Positions 40,591-50,172 of a stretch of DNA of 64,000 bases are shown one piece after another. Positions within the stretch are counted from its first letter, which is position 1, and each line of letters starts with the position of its first letter. The DNA is from Lachnospiraceae bacterium. Lineage in GTDB: Bacteria > Bacillota > Clostridia > Lachnospirales > Lachnospiraceae. The notes beneath the pieces were generated by a model that was given only the letters and a program-made list of their open reading frames with translations, was not told where the DNA came from and did no database searches. A program made the translations under genes and the position numbers. Where the stretch lies: NCBI GenBank assembly GCA_029338735.1, contig JAQYAY010000024.1, positions 1-64,000 on the forward strand. The letters run 5' to 3'.

Positions 40591-41802
40591 TTATCCTAAT
40601 TCTTTCTCGAGATTTTCTCTGATTGCAAGGATGAAGTCCCTGCTATTGAGCTTTGTCGGGTTCGGAAGGGTCGTGATGAGGGCCAGGTCTCCTGTCATCC
40701 TGCCTGACTCGATCGTGTCGATCGTTGCCTTTTCAAGCGCATCTGCGAACCTCACGAGATCTGGCAGATCATCGAGCTGTCCTCTCTTCCTGAGGGCTCC
40801 TGTCCAGGCAAAAATAGTTGCTACAGAGTTCGTGGATGTCTCCTCACCCTTCAGGTACTTGTAGTAATGTCTCTGTACTGTACCATGAGCTGCCTCATAC
40901 TCGTAATATCCCTGTGGGGAGACGAGTACTGATGTCATCATGGCCAGTGAACCGAAGGCTGATGAGAGCATATCACTCATGACATCTCCATCATAGTTCT
41001 TGCAGGCCCATATGAATCCGCCGTGGCTCTTCATGACACGTGCTACTGCGTCATCTATGAGTGTATAGAAATATGTGATTCCTGCTGCTTCGAACTTGTC
41101 CTTGTATTCCTTATCATAGAGTTCCTGGAATACGTCCTTGAAGGTGTGATCATATTTCTTTGAGATCGTATCCTTGGTTGCAAACCACAGATCCTGCTTT
41201 TTCTCTAATGCAAAAGTAAAGCAGCTTCTTGCAAAGCTCTCGATTGAGGACAGCAGATTATGCTGTCCCTGTACTACTCCTGGTCCGTCGAATTCATGGA
41301 CAAGGGCTCTCTCTTCTGTGCCATCCGGCTTCGTATATACGAGTTCTACCTTACCTGGTCCCGGGATCTTCATCTCTGTTGCACGGTATACGTCTCCGTA
41401 TGCGTGACGGGCGATCGTGATTGGCTTCTCCCAGGTCTTGACATTCGGCTCAATACCCTTTACGACTATCGGTGCCCTGAATACTGTTCCGTCGAGGATT
41501 GCACGGATTGTGCCGTTAGGGCTCTTGTACATCTTCTTCAGATTGTACTCTTTGACTCTGGCGGCATTCGGGGTGATCGTTGCGCACTTTACTGCGACGC
41601 CGTATTTCTTCGTTGCGTTACTTGCATCTATTGTGACCTGATCATCGGTCTCATCTCTGTGCTTCAGGCCGAGGTCGTAGTACTCGGTCTTTAAATCTAT
41701 GAATGGTGTAAGGAGCTCGTCCTTGATCATCTTCCAGAGGATACGGGTCATTTCGTCGCCGTCCATTTCGACAAGCGGCGTCTTCATTGTAATCTTTGAC
41801 AT
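40591..41802 (-). CDS. icd: NADP-dependent isocitrate dehydrogenase
   Basis: [64 protein letters not shown]. Confidence 0.96.
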   Translation of the reverse strand: MSKITMKTPLVEMDGDEMTRILWKMIKDELLTPFIDLKTEYYDLGLKHRDETDDQVTIDASNATKKYGVAVKCATITPNAARVKEYNLKKMYKSPNGTIRAILDGTVFRAPIVVKGIEPNVKTWEKPITIARHAYGDVYRATEMKIPGPGKVELVYTKPDGTEERALVHEFDGPGVVQGQHNLLSSIESFARSCFTFALEKKQDLWFATKDTISKKYDHTFKDVFQELYDKEYKDKFEAAGITYFYTLIDDAVARVMKSHGGFIWACKNYDGDVMSDMLSSAFGSLAMMTSVLVSPQGYYEYEAAHGTVQRHYYKYLKGEETSTNSVATIFAWTGALRKRGQLDDLPDLVRFADALEKATIDTIESGRMTGDLALITTLPNPTKLNSRDFILAIRENLEKELG

Positions 41803-41824
41803 TTTTATCTCCTATTTGTCGGTC

Positions 41825-41954
41825 AGAGAGCAAACGCAGGTTTTTCGAGACACGCTCTCGCTCTGTTCTCAACGCAGCGGACGCATAAGGCCGCATAGAA
41901 CGCGGCCTAAGCGCCGGCGTTTCGAAAGGTCTCTCAAAACCTCTTTTGCTCTCT
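41825..41954. repeat. Nested imperfect inverted-repeat element (structured RNA or MITE-like)
   Basis: Outer arms AGAGAGCAAA/TTTGCTCTCT; bulged AACGC..CGG.CGC / GCG.CCG.GCGTT; inner AGGCCGC-ATAGAAC-GCGGCCT. Confidence 0.75.
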
Positions 41955-41973
41955 TCCCTCTAGAATCAGTTAA

Positions 41974-42226
41974 TTCATTACAAAGCTTAGAATTCAGACT
42001 TATAACCTATTACTTCATTACAAAGCTTAGAATTCAGACTTATAAACTATTACTTCATTACGAAGCTTAGAATTCAGACTTATAAACTATTACTTCATTA
42101 CGAAGCTTAGAATTCAGACTTTTAAACTATTACTTCATTACGAAGCTTAGAATTCAGACTTATAAACTATTACTTCATTACGAAGCTTAGAATTCAGACT
42201 TATAAACTATTACTTCATTACGAAGT
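41974..42226. repeat. 40-bp tandem direct repeat, six full copies plus a partial copy in the leuS 3' end
   Basis: TTCATTACRAAGCTTAGAATTCAGACTTATAAACTATTAC starting at 41974, 42014, 42054, 42094, 42134, 42174, partial 42214. Confidence 0.97.
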
Positions 42227-44624
42227 TAATGATACGGCCTGGGACGAAGATTTCCTTGACTACGTTGCCTGTCAGCTTATCCGCGATTTCCTTACGAGCT
42301 GCTGCGAGGGCGTCGTCCTTCCTGACGTCCTTTGGAAGAGAGATGACTGCCTTGGTCTTGCCATTGATCTGAACTGGCATCTGGATATCATCCTCTTCTG
42401 TGAGCTTCTCATCCCACTCTGGCCATCTCTCCTCGAAGACTGAGGTCGTATAGCCGAGATGCTCATGCATCTCCTCTGCGAGATGTGGTGCAAACGGTGC
42501 GAGAAGGACTGTGAGGGTCTCAAGTGTCTTCTTATCGACTCCGCCCTTCTTCGCGATCTCGGTCAGAGTATTGGTATACTCCATGAAACCCGAAACCACT
42601 GTATTCAGTGAAAATGCCTCAAGACGGGTCGTGATGGTCTTTATCATCTGATTCCTGATACGGATGAGTTCCTTTGTCTCAGGCGCGTTTTTCCCGCTTT
42701 CCTCTGTAACGAGCTTATAGACCTTCTTTAAGAATCTATTGATTCCCTCGATGCCTCTGTCATCCCAGGCGCTGTCAAGCTCTGGCGGTCCTATGAAAAG
42801 CTCATACATACGAAGTGAATCGCAGCCATAATCTCTTATCATGTCATCAGGAGAAACGACATTTCCAAGGGACTTACTCATCTTGATTCCCTTCGGTCCA
42901 AGGATCATTCCCTGGTTGAAAAGCTTCTTGAACGGCTCGTCAAAATCTATCACACCTATATCATGCAGGAACTTGGTCCAGAATCTGGCATAGAGCAGGT
43001 GAAGCACCGCATGCTCCACTCCTCCGATATACATATCTACCGGAAGATACTTGTCTGCCTTCTCACGGCTCACGAGCTCCTTGTCATTATGCACATCCAC
43101 ATATCTGAGGAAATACCATGATGACCCTGCCCACTGTGGCATTGTATTGGTCTCTCTCTTGGCCGGGCCTCCGCAGCACGGGCAGGTAGTATTGACCCAG
43201 TCCGTCATTGATGCAAGCGGTGATTCGCCCGTATCCGTAGGCTGATATGACTTCACATCCGGAAGAACCACAGGAAGCTGATCCTCCGGTACCGGAACCG
43301 CTCCGCACTTCGGGCAGTGGATGATAGGGATAGGCTCGCCCCAATATCTCTGACGCGAGAATACCCAGTCACGGAGCTTGTAGCTGACTGTCCGCCTGCC
43401 GAGTCCCATCTTCTCTATCATATCAGGCGCTTCTGCCTTGAGCTTCTCAGAGTCCATTCCGTTCCAGTCACCGGAATTGATCATCTTGCCCTTTGCCTCT
43501 ACATACGGCTCATCCATATCTGTCATATCAGAGCCATCCGGGCTTATTACCGGAATGATCTTTAGTCCGAACTTCTTTGCGAAATCCCAGTCTCTCTGAT
43601 CATGGGCTGGAACACACATGATGGCTCCTGTTCCGTGATCCGCAAGCACATAGTCGGAGATCCAGATAGGAACCTCCGCTCCGTTCAGAGGGTCAATCGC
43701 GTATGAACCTGTCCATACTCCGGTCTTCTCCTTATTCTGTACCCTGTCAACATTTGACTTGTTGGCTGCTGCCTTGCAGTATGCCTCTACCTCTTCTCTC
43801 CTGTCATCGGTGGTAAGATACTTTACCATCTCATGCTCTGGAGAGAGCACCATGAAGGTAGCTCCGTAAAGGGTATCTGGTCTTGTGGTAAAGACTGTAA
43901 TAGCCTTATCCGGGTCATCCTTGAGCGGGAAATTGACCTCTGCGCCGTATGATCTTCCGATCCAGTCCGTCTGCATCTTCTTGACCTTCTCAGGCCAGTC
44001 GAGATCCTTGAGCCCGTCTAATAGTCTGTCTGCATATGCTGTGATCTTAAGCATCCACTGACGGAGGTTCTTCTTGGTTACAGGGGTGCCGCATCTCTCG
44101 CAGATACCGCCCTCCGCCTCCTCATTCGCCAGCACTGCCTTGCAGTGAGGACACCAGTTAAGCGGCATCTGTTTCTCATAAGCCAGCCCGTGCTTGAACA
44201 TTTGGACAAAGATCCACTGTGTCCACTTGTAGTATGACGGATCTGTGGTATTGATCTCCATGTCCCAGTCATAGACTGCACCGATCTGCTGCACCTGACG
44301 CTTGATATTCGCTATATTCTTCGCGGTGGAAATCGACGGATGCTGACCGGTCTTTATGGCATAGTTCTCTGCCGGGAGTCCGAATGCATCCCAGCCCATC
44401 GGGTGGATCACATAGTATCCGTGCATCAGCTTATATCTGCTCCAGACATCGGAGATCACGTATCCTCTCCAGTGTCCTACATGCAGTCCTGCGCCTGACG
44501 GATATGGAAACATATCCAGACAGTAATACTTTGGTTTCTTATCGTCCTTTGGATTTACCGGTTTCTCTTCCCAGATCTTGCGCCATTTATCTTCTACGGC
44601 GCGATGGTTGTAAATAGTATCCAT
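42210..44624 (-). CDS. leuS: Leucyl-tRNA synthetase
   Basis: LDMFPYPSGAGLHVGHWRGY (HIGH region); KGIKMSKSLGNVVSPDDMI (KMSKS). Confidence 0.97.
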   Translation of the reverse strand: MDTIYNHRAVEDKWRKIWEEKPVNPKDDKKPKYYCLDMFPYPSGAGLHVGHWRGYVISDVWSRYKLMHGYYVIHPMGWDAFGLPAENYAIKTGQHPSISTAKNIANIKRQVQQIGAVYDWDMEINTTDPSYYKWTQWIFVQMFKHGLAYEKQMPLNWCPHCKAVLANEEAEGGICERCGTPVTKKNLRQWMLKITAYADRLLDGLKDLDWPEKVKKMQTDWIGRSYGAEVNFPLKDDPDKAITVFTTRPDTLYGATFMVLSPEHEMVKYLTTDDRREEVEAYCKAAANKSNVDRVQNKEKTGVWTGSYAIDPLNGAEVPIWISDYVLADHGTGAIMCVPAHDQRDWDFAKKFGLKIIPVISPDGSDMTDMDEPYVEAKGKMINSGDWNGMDSEKLKAEAPDMIEKMGLGRRTVSYKLRDWVFSRQRYWGEPIPIIHCPKCGAVPVPEDQLPVVLPDVKSYQPTDTGESPLASMTDWVNTTCPCCGGPAKRETNTMPQWAGSSWYFLRYVDVHNDKELVSREKADKYLPVDMYIGGVEHAVLHLLYARFWTKFLHDIGVIDFDEPFKKLFNQGMILGPKGIKMSKSLGNVVSPDDMIRDYGCDSLRMYELFIGPPELDSAWDDRGIEGINRFLKKVYKLVTEESGKNAPETKELIRIRNQMIKTITTRLEAFSLNTVVSGFMEYTNTLTEIAKKGGVDKKTLETLTVLLAPFAPHLAEEMHEHLGYTTSVFEERWPEWDEKLTEEDDIQMPVQINGKTKAVISLPKDVRKDDALAAARKEIADKLTGNVVKEIFVPGRIINFVMK

Positions 44625-44656
44625 TTCTTCCTCCATCGAAAAATACAATTATTCAA

Positions 44657-44685
44657 ATTTTAAGCATTGGAGCCTCTTTTGTCAA
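44657..44685 (-). promoter_or_regulatory. Sigma-A promoter of leuS
   Basis: Minus strand TTGACA (44680-44685), 17-nt spacer, TAAAAT (44657-44662). Confidence 0.75.
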
Positions 44686-44689
44686 GGCA

Positions 44690-44740
44690 ACAAAAAAAGA
44701 TGAAAAAGGGAAGGGGGCCCCTTTTTCACCTTTTGCAACT
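44690..44740 (-). terminator. Rho-independent terminator downstream of aroA
   Basis: Minus strand GAAAAAGGGGCCCCCTTCCCTTTTTC followed by ATCTTTTTTT. Confidence 0.8.
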
Positions 44741-44800
44741 CAGGTATTCTGATCAGTAGCAGACTGCGGAACAGACTATATCATATCACGTAAATCAATG

Positions 44801-46078
44801 TCAATCAGGGAAAACACTGAAGAAACCCGGATACGAGATATTCACACATGACGGGTCATCAAGAGTTGTCTCTCCATCTGCATTAAGCGCGGCAACTGCG
44901 AAACTCATAGCAATGCGATGATCCTTGTATGTCCTGATTGATGCACCATGTAATGGGCGGCCTCCGTTTATGACGTAGCCGTCGTCTGTCGGTGTTATGT
45001 CGCAACCCATTGCACTCAGATTCTCTGTGACCGTGGCAATGCGGTCGGATTCCTTGACTCTGAGTTCTGCTGCGTCTCTTATCACTGTCGTGCCGTCGGC
45101 ATAGGCAGCCATTACTGCAATCACCGGCAGCTCATCAATGAGCGTCGGGATTATATCTCCCTCTACAGTCGTACCATGAAGGGATGAGGTCCGTACATTG
45201 ATATCAGCGACTTCCTCACCAGATACTGTTCTTCTGTCTGTATAGGAAATATTTCCGCCCATATCCTCTATTACTTTAAGGATTCCTGCCCGGGTAGGAT
45301 TGATATTTACATTTTTTATCAGAATATCTGCATCCTCGCAGATGAGTCCTGCCACTAGAAAATATGCTGCCGAAGAGATATCACCGGGCACTGTAATATC
45401 CTGTCCATGAAGAACCGGCTCCGGATCTACCTCGACATAATGTTTTTCTTCATCTGTCTTTACAGAAGCACCGAATCCGCGAAGCATGAGCTCAGTATGA
45501 TTCCTTGAAATAGCCGGCTCAGTGACAGAAGTCTTCCCGTCAGCATATAGTCCGGCAAAGAGCACGCATGACTTCACCTGTGCCGATGCGACCGGAGAAA
45601 TATAATCAATGCCGTGGAGATGACCGCCTGTAACAGTCATTGGCAGACATCCATTATCTGAATCAATGCCTGCTCCCATCTCAGATAAAGGAGTAATAAC
45701 TCTCTTCATCGGACGGGTTCTGAGAGAATCATCTCCTGTAATAGTCGACGAAAAGTCCTGTCCTGCAAGGATGCCTGACATGAGTCTCGTGGTCGTACCA
45801 CTGTTACCAGCATCCAGAATACCATCAGGCTGGTGCAGGCCATGCAGACCTTTTCCGTGAATCGTCACATTGCTGCCATCTCTTTCAATCTCAATTCCCA
45901 TCTTCTGAAAGCAGGCAATACTTGACAGGCAGTCTGCACCTTCCAGAAATCCGTGAAGATGAGTATCGCCCTCTGCCAGCGACCCCAGCATGATGCCTCT
46001 GTGCGATATTGATTTATCTCCGGGTACTCTTATCTCGCCACGGAGATGCCGAATTTTATGCATTTTTGTATACTCCAT
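44801..46078 (-). CDS. aroA: 3-phosphoshikimate 1-carboxyvinyltransferase (EPSP synthase)
   Basis: LRGEIRVPGDKSISHRGIMLGSLAEGDT; LDAGNSGTTTRLMSGILAGQ; ELRVKESDRIATVTENL. Confidence 0.96.
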   Translation of the reverse strand: MEYTKMHKIRHLRGEIRVPGDKSISHRGIMLGSLAEGDTHLHGFLEGADCLSSIACFQKMGIEIERDGSNVTIHGKGLHGLHQPDGILDAGNSGTTTRLMSGILAGQDFSSTITGDDSLRTRPMKRVITPLSEMGAGIDSDNGCLPMTVTGGHLHGIDYISPVASAQVKSCVLFAGLYADGKTSVTEPAISRNHTELMLRGFGASVKTDEEKHYVEVDPEPVLHGQDITVPGDISSAAYFLVAGLICEDADILIKNVNINPTRAGILKVIEDMGGNISYTDRRTVSGEEVADINVRTSSLHGTTVEGDIIPTLIDELPVIAVMAAYADGTTVIRDAAELRVKESDRIATVTENLSAMGCDITPTDDGYVINGGRPLHGASIRTYKDHRIAMSFAVAALNADGETTLDDPSCVNISYPGFFSVFPD

Positions 46079-46092
46079 TCCGTCAATATCCT

Positions 46093-47262
46093 TTATCTTA
46101 TGTGCAGCTTATAACTATGTGCCTCAAGCAGTTCCTTCGCCGCCTCGAAATCCTTCTCCGAATACAGCTCAATCTGCAGCACACCTTCTTCGAACTCACG
46201 GTTATGAATGATCCCGATATTCTTGATGGAAATACCGGAAGCCGCAAGAATAGTCGCAACAGTCGCAATCTGCCCGGGCTCATCCCGCAGATCTGAATAC
46301 AGCGTAAAGTCCGCAGGAATAAGGCCGGATTTACGAACAGGAAGACTGTCACGGAAATCCTTGGCCGACTGGAACTTAGACCTGATCAGGGCGCCATCAC
46401 CGTCTTCAATAGACCTGCGGAAACCATTCAGAATATCCTCATAGCTGTCAATCATCCGGAGTATTGCGTCCTTATTTGACAAGCATATATTCTCCCACAT
46501 GACAGGAGACGAGGATGAAATCCTCGTGATATCTCTGAATCCGCCCGCTGCAATTGTCTTCAGCAGGTCGTCCTTATTATTTTCACTCACCAGATTCACA
46601 AGCGAAGCCGAGATCACATGTGGCAGATGGCTGATTGCAGCGACTGCGAGATCATGCTCGTGTGGCTTTAAGACCATTGTCTGCGAACCAAGCGAAGTGA
46701 TGAATTTATTGAACTCAGGAACTATTTCTTTTGCCTTATCACTCTGATATGTCAGAAGATAATAAGCATTCTCAAGGAACGCCGGATCAGAATATGCATA
46801 TCCTGTATTCTCTGAACCCGTCATCGGATGACCACCTATGAACTGATCGGAAAGTCCAAGCTTCTCGATTTCAGCAGCGATATCACCCTTTACCGAACCG
46901 ACATCCGTAATCAGTGTATCAGGCTTCAGATACGGTTTTATCCTGGACAGATATTCAATATTTTTAAGTACAGGAGAGCACAAAAAAATAACGTCACAAT
47001 CCGCAATCTCTTCATCCGAGAGCAGATCATCATTTTCAATAAGACCGTCATTGTAAGCGGCTTCAACAGTCTCCTTATGTCCGGTCGTCGCATACAGCCG
47101 GATGTCAGGATAGATCTGTTTTATAGCCTTCGCGACAGAGCCGCCAATGAGCCCCAGACCTACAAAAACTATTTTCCTGGGATTAAAATCCAATTTCTTT
47201 TTCCTTTCCAAAAGTGACAATTCACAAACATTTATAATACTTTTACAGGAGATGATTGTCAA
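46093..47262 (-). CDS. tyrA: Prephenate dehydrogenase with C-terminal ACT domain
   Basis: KIVFVGLGLIGGSVAKAIKQ; GGHPMTGSENTGYAYSDPAFLENAYYLL; true start may be a TTG at LDFNPRK with GGAAAGG upstream. Confidence 0.9.
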   Translation of the reverse strand: MTIISCKSIINVCELSLLERKKKLDFNPRKIVFVGLGLIGGSVAKAIKQIYPDIRLYATTGHKETVEAAYNDGLIENDDLLSDEEIADCDVIFLCSPVLKNIEYLSRIKPYLKPDTLITDVGSVKGDIAAEIEKLGLSDQFIGGHPMTGSENTGYAYSDPAFLENAYYLLTYQSDKAKEIVPEFNKFITSLGSQTMVLKPHEHDLAVAAISHLPHVISASLVNLVSENNKDDLLKTIAAGGFRDITRISSSSPVMWENICLSNKDAILRMIDSYEDILNGFRRSIEDGDGALIRSKFQSAKDFRDSLPVRKSGLIPADFTLYSDLRDEPGQIATVATILAASGISIKNIGIIHNREFEEGVLQIELYSEKDFEAAKELLEAHSYKLHIR

Positions 47263-47870
47263 ATGCCTATGGCTTCCTTTGCAATACGGTCGGCCATTTC
47301 ATTGTACTCTACACCAGTATGTGCGGCGACCTTGTGAAAACTGATGACAATTTTCTGATTCATACGCTTCATATAGTCCGCATACTGCTTCGTCAGCGGA
47401 TTGTTCGTCTTCCACTGGCCTGTGGCCCACATCTCAATACCTGCGTAGTCATAACAGATATCAACCGATTCATAGCCATTATCATACGCGTACTTCGCAG
47501 CGTTCATGGCGCCGAGCATCTCTCCCCCGACATTTCGTATTGCAAGAACTGACGGATCATTCCCGCTGCCGTTCTTCGTCTCTATCGTATCATCAGGCTT
47601 TATGAAGACACAGCCATATGAGTACCTGCCCTTATCCTTAGAAAAGCTGCCATCCACATATGCTATCAGCATTTTCTCTTCCGGAATGTCATCCAGTCTC
47701 GAATCGTCTTCATCGGGCTTCATATATGAAATCGCTTCCTGCTCAGTCACAAAGCCCTTATATACGGCTCCCTTGAAACCTGTTACCTGCTTCTTGCACT
47801 CGTCCCAGCTTCTGAAGATTCCTGTCTTTCTTCCTTTTTTTACCGCATAAAAATGTTTTTTCTCAGCCAT
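47259..47870 (-). CDS. rnhA: Ribonuclease H with N-terminal viroplasmin-like domain
   Basis: KKHFYAVKKGRKTGIFRSWDECKKQVTGFKGAVYKGF; AYVDGSFSKDKGRYSYGCVFI; VAAHTGVEYNEMADRIAKEA. Confidence 0.93.
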   Translation of the reverse strand: MAEKKHFYAVKKGRKTGIFRSWDECKKQVTGFKGAVYKGFVTEQEAISYMKPDEDDSRLDDIPEEKMLIAYVDGSFSKDKGRYSYGCVFIKPDDTIETKNGSGNDPSVLAIRNVGGEMLGAMNAAKYAYDNGYESVDICYDYAGIEMWATGQWKTNNPLTKQYADYMKRMNQKIVISFHKVAAHTGVEYNEMADRIAKEAIGI

Positions 47871-47882
47871 ATCTTCCTTTTT

Positions 47883-48740
47883 TCAGCCTGCAAAAATCAC
47901 ATCTTTGAACTGGTCATTCTCAACTGATCTGTTGTCCGGCTTATAGTAGTATGTCTTTCCAGATACCTTAAAACCGTACAGGAGATTCCTGCCCTTTACC
48001 TTCATTGAGGTAAAAGTAATCTTTTTGCCCTTCTTAAATGTTTTTGTCTTCTTAAGTGCCGTGCTCGTATATGCCTTCATATTACGTGCAAGTGTCAGCT
48101 TTTTCGTTGTATTATTCTTTTTCGAAGCTGTCTTCATCGTAGTGAATCCCTTGAAATCAAGCGATGAAAATACGAGCTTCCCATTTTTCTCTGTAAATAT
48201 GACATCATAACTCGTAGCACCCGTGGAATCGAGCATTCCTCCACCGATGCAGTATATCTTCGCGCCATTGGCAAAATATGGATCTGAGTCCGTATGTATA
48301 CCGAATCTGACCATCGGATCCGCATTGCATACCTTTACCAGCTCATCCTTTGCGGCATCATATCTCAGGAACTCGCAGAGGTTATAATCATCATTTTCGA
48401 TGAAATCACGGACATACATATACTGTGAGCCTGACTTCAGCTTTATCAGTGTCATCTCTGCATACGAAGTCCTCTGTGTCGACACAAAACATTCACTGCC
48501 ATTTATCATGATCTTAAAGCCATCTGCGTCGCCATCATCATTTCTCTTTCCCATGGCCAGTGTGATGCTGTCTGGTACGCCATCACCTGTGATGTCATAT
48601 GATGTATATTCCTCATCACAATCCATCTCAAATACATTGCTTGCAGCTGACCCAGCTCTGGCCTCTATTGGTGTGAGACCAGTAATTACCATTGCTGTTA
48701 CAGCTATAACAGCTGTTATTTTTCCAATTATTTTTTTCAT
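47883..48740 (-). CDS. Secreted protein of unknown function with a Ca-loop-like motif
   Basis: Signal peptide MKKIIGKITAVIAVTAMVITGLTPIEARA; YDITGDGVPDSI; start set at 48740 (track ORF is over-extended). Confidence 0.75.
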   Translation of the reverse strand: MKKIIGKITAVIAVTAMVITGLTPIEARAGSAASNVFEMDCDEEYTSYDITGDGVPDSITLAMGKRNDDGDADGFKIMINGSECFVSTQRTSYAEMTLIKLKSGSQYMYVRDFIENDDYNLCEFLRYDAAKDELVKVCNADPMVRFGIHTDSDPYFANGAKIYCIGGGMLDSTGATSYDVIFTEKNGKLVFSSLDFKGFTTMKTASKKNNTTKKLTLARNMKAYTSTALKKTKTFKKGKKITFTSMKVKGRNLLYGFKVSGKTYYYKPDNRSVENDQFKDVIFAG

Positions 48741-48825
48741 AAAAAGCAGCTCCTTTGTCATGGCTATATAGTAACGGATTGGCCGGTTAATTGCAATATT
48801 ACATGAAACATATATAATATATCTT

Positions 48826-50172
48826 ATGAATTCAGAAGGAAAGAACGGAATCACTACAGGAGTGATATGGAAACAGATACTCATATTTTTCTTCCCGATA
48901 CTCATCGGGGCGGTGTTCCAGACTCTATATAATACAGTCGATGCAGTCGTCGTAGGGAGATTCTCCGGGAAAATTGCTCTCGCAAGCGTGGGTGGATCAT
49001 CAGGACAGATAGTTGGATTTATTTTTACTTTTTTCATGGGACTATCATCCGGCGCAACCGTTATTATAGCGCAGGCATACGGTGCAGAGGATTCCGGAAG
49101 AGTCGATTGTGCGCTGCACACTGCATATACATTTGCCCTTGCAGGCGGCATCATCCTTGGCCTCCTCGGTATACTTCTCGCATCTCCTCTTCTGATGCTG
49201 CTTCAGACACCGTCTGACCTGTTTGGACAGTCACTCATATATGTGCGGATCCTGATGGCCGGACTTGTATTTACTCTGATCTATAATATGGGGTCAGGTA
49301 TTCTGCGTGCAATTGGAGATTCCAGACGACCGCTGTATATACTAATCGCCTGCTGTGGAATGAATATAGTTCTTGACCTGTGGTTCGTCGCAGGCCTTGG
49401 AAAAGGTGTCTTCGGTGCCGGCATCGCTACCGTGATCTCACAGGCATTTTCAGCAGTTCTTGTGACCTGGCTTCTTATGGAAAAGACTGATGGCATGCAT
49501 CTTTCTTTTAAAAAGCTTCACATCAACCCAAAAGTACTCTCAAGGATTCTGTCAATCGGTTTTCCTACTGCAATAGCAGGCAGCATGTTTACAGTGTCCA
49601 ATATGATACTGCAGGCATCCATCAACCATATGGGCTCAGATACCGTGGCTGCATGGACGGCATACAACAGAATTGATGCGTTCTGGTGGCTTACAGATGA
49701 AGCGTTCTGCGTCTCGATCACGACATTCGTCGGCCAGAACTATGGTGCCGGAAAACCTGACAGAATCACAAGAGGTATAAGGGATGTCATTGGGATGGAG
49801 GCTGTTCTTGCAGTCGCTGCAGGAATACTTGTGGTATCTGCAGCGCCTTTTCTAATGTCTTTATTTACCACATCACAGAACGTAATTGATATAGGTGTCA
49901 GAATATCACGGGTGATTGCACCGTTCTACTGGATATTCGTATGCCCGGAGATTTTTTCATCATCGCTTCGTGCAGAAAATCACGTCACATTCACAACTAT
50001 ATCAAATATCCTGTGTATCTGCATATTCAGAATCATCTGGACATACGTAGCAGCAGGCAAGGACGTATCCTTCCTGCTGCTCTGTTATCCTATAAGCTAT
50101 TCAATTGCTTTGACTCTCGTATCGGTCTACTTTGCCATAAAGCAGCCTCGGATCATGAAAAAGCTGAGATGA
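48826..50172 (+). CDS. MATE family efflux transporter
   Basis: 12-TM pattern; FFPILIGAVFQTLYNTVDAVVVGRFSGKIALASVG. Confidence 0.93.
   Translation: MNSEGKNGITTGVIWKQILIFFFPILIGAVFQTLYNTVDAVVVGRFSGKIALASVGGSSGQIVGFIFTFFMGLSSGATVIIAQAYGAEDSGRVDCALHTAYTFALAGGIILGLLGILLASPLLMLLQTPSDLFGQSLIYVRILMAGLVFTLIYNMGSGILRAIGDSRRPLYILIACCGMNIVLDLWFVAGLGKGVFGAGIATVISQAFSAVLVTWLLMEKTDGMHLSFKKLHINPKVLSRILSIGFPTAIAGSMFTVSNMILQASINHMGSDTVAAWTAYNRIDAFWWLTDEAFCVSITTFVGQNYGAGKPDRITRGIRDVIGMEAVLAVAAGILVVSAAPFLMSLFTTSQNVIDIGVRISRVIAPFYWIFVCPEIFSSSLRAENHVTFTTISNILCICIFRIIWTYVAAGKDVSFLLLCYPISYSIALTLVSVYFAIKQPRIMKKLR

Noticed and set aside
41651-41896. 81-aa ORF (MRPYASAALRTERERVSKNLRLLS...) as a gene
   Set aside because: It runs through the structured palindromic element and then out-of-frame into icd; better explained as a chance reading frame.
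41974-42226. Possible CRISPR array
   Set aside because: Repeats are directly contiguous 40-mers with no unique spacers and no cas genes nearby.
44625-44800. T-box leader upstream of leuS
   Set aside because: The hairpin is adequately explained as the aroA terminator; no T-box AGGGUGGNACCGCG-like sequence is visible, and a good promoter lies after it.
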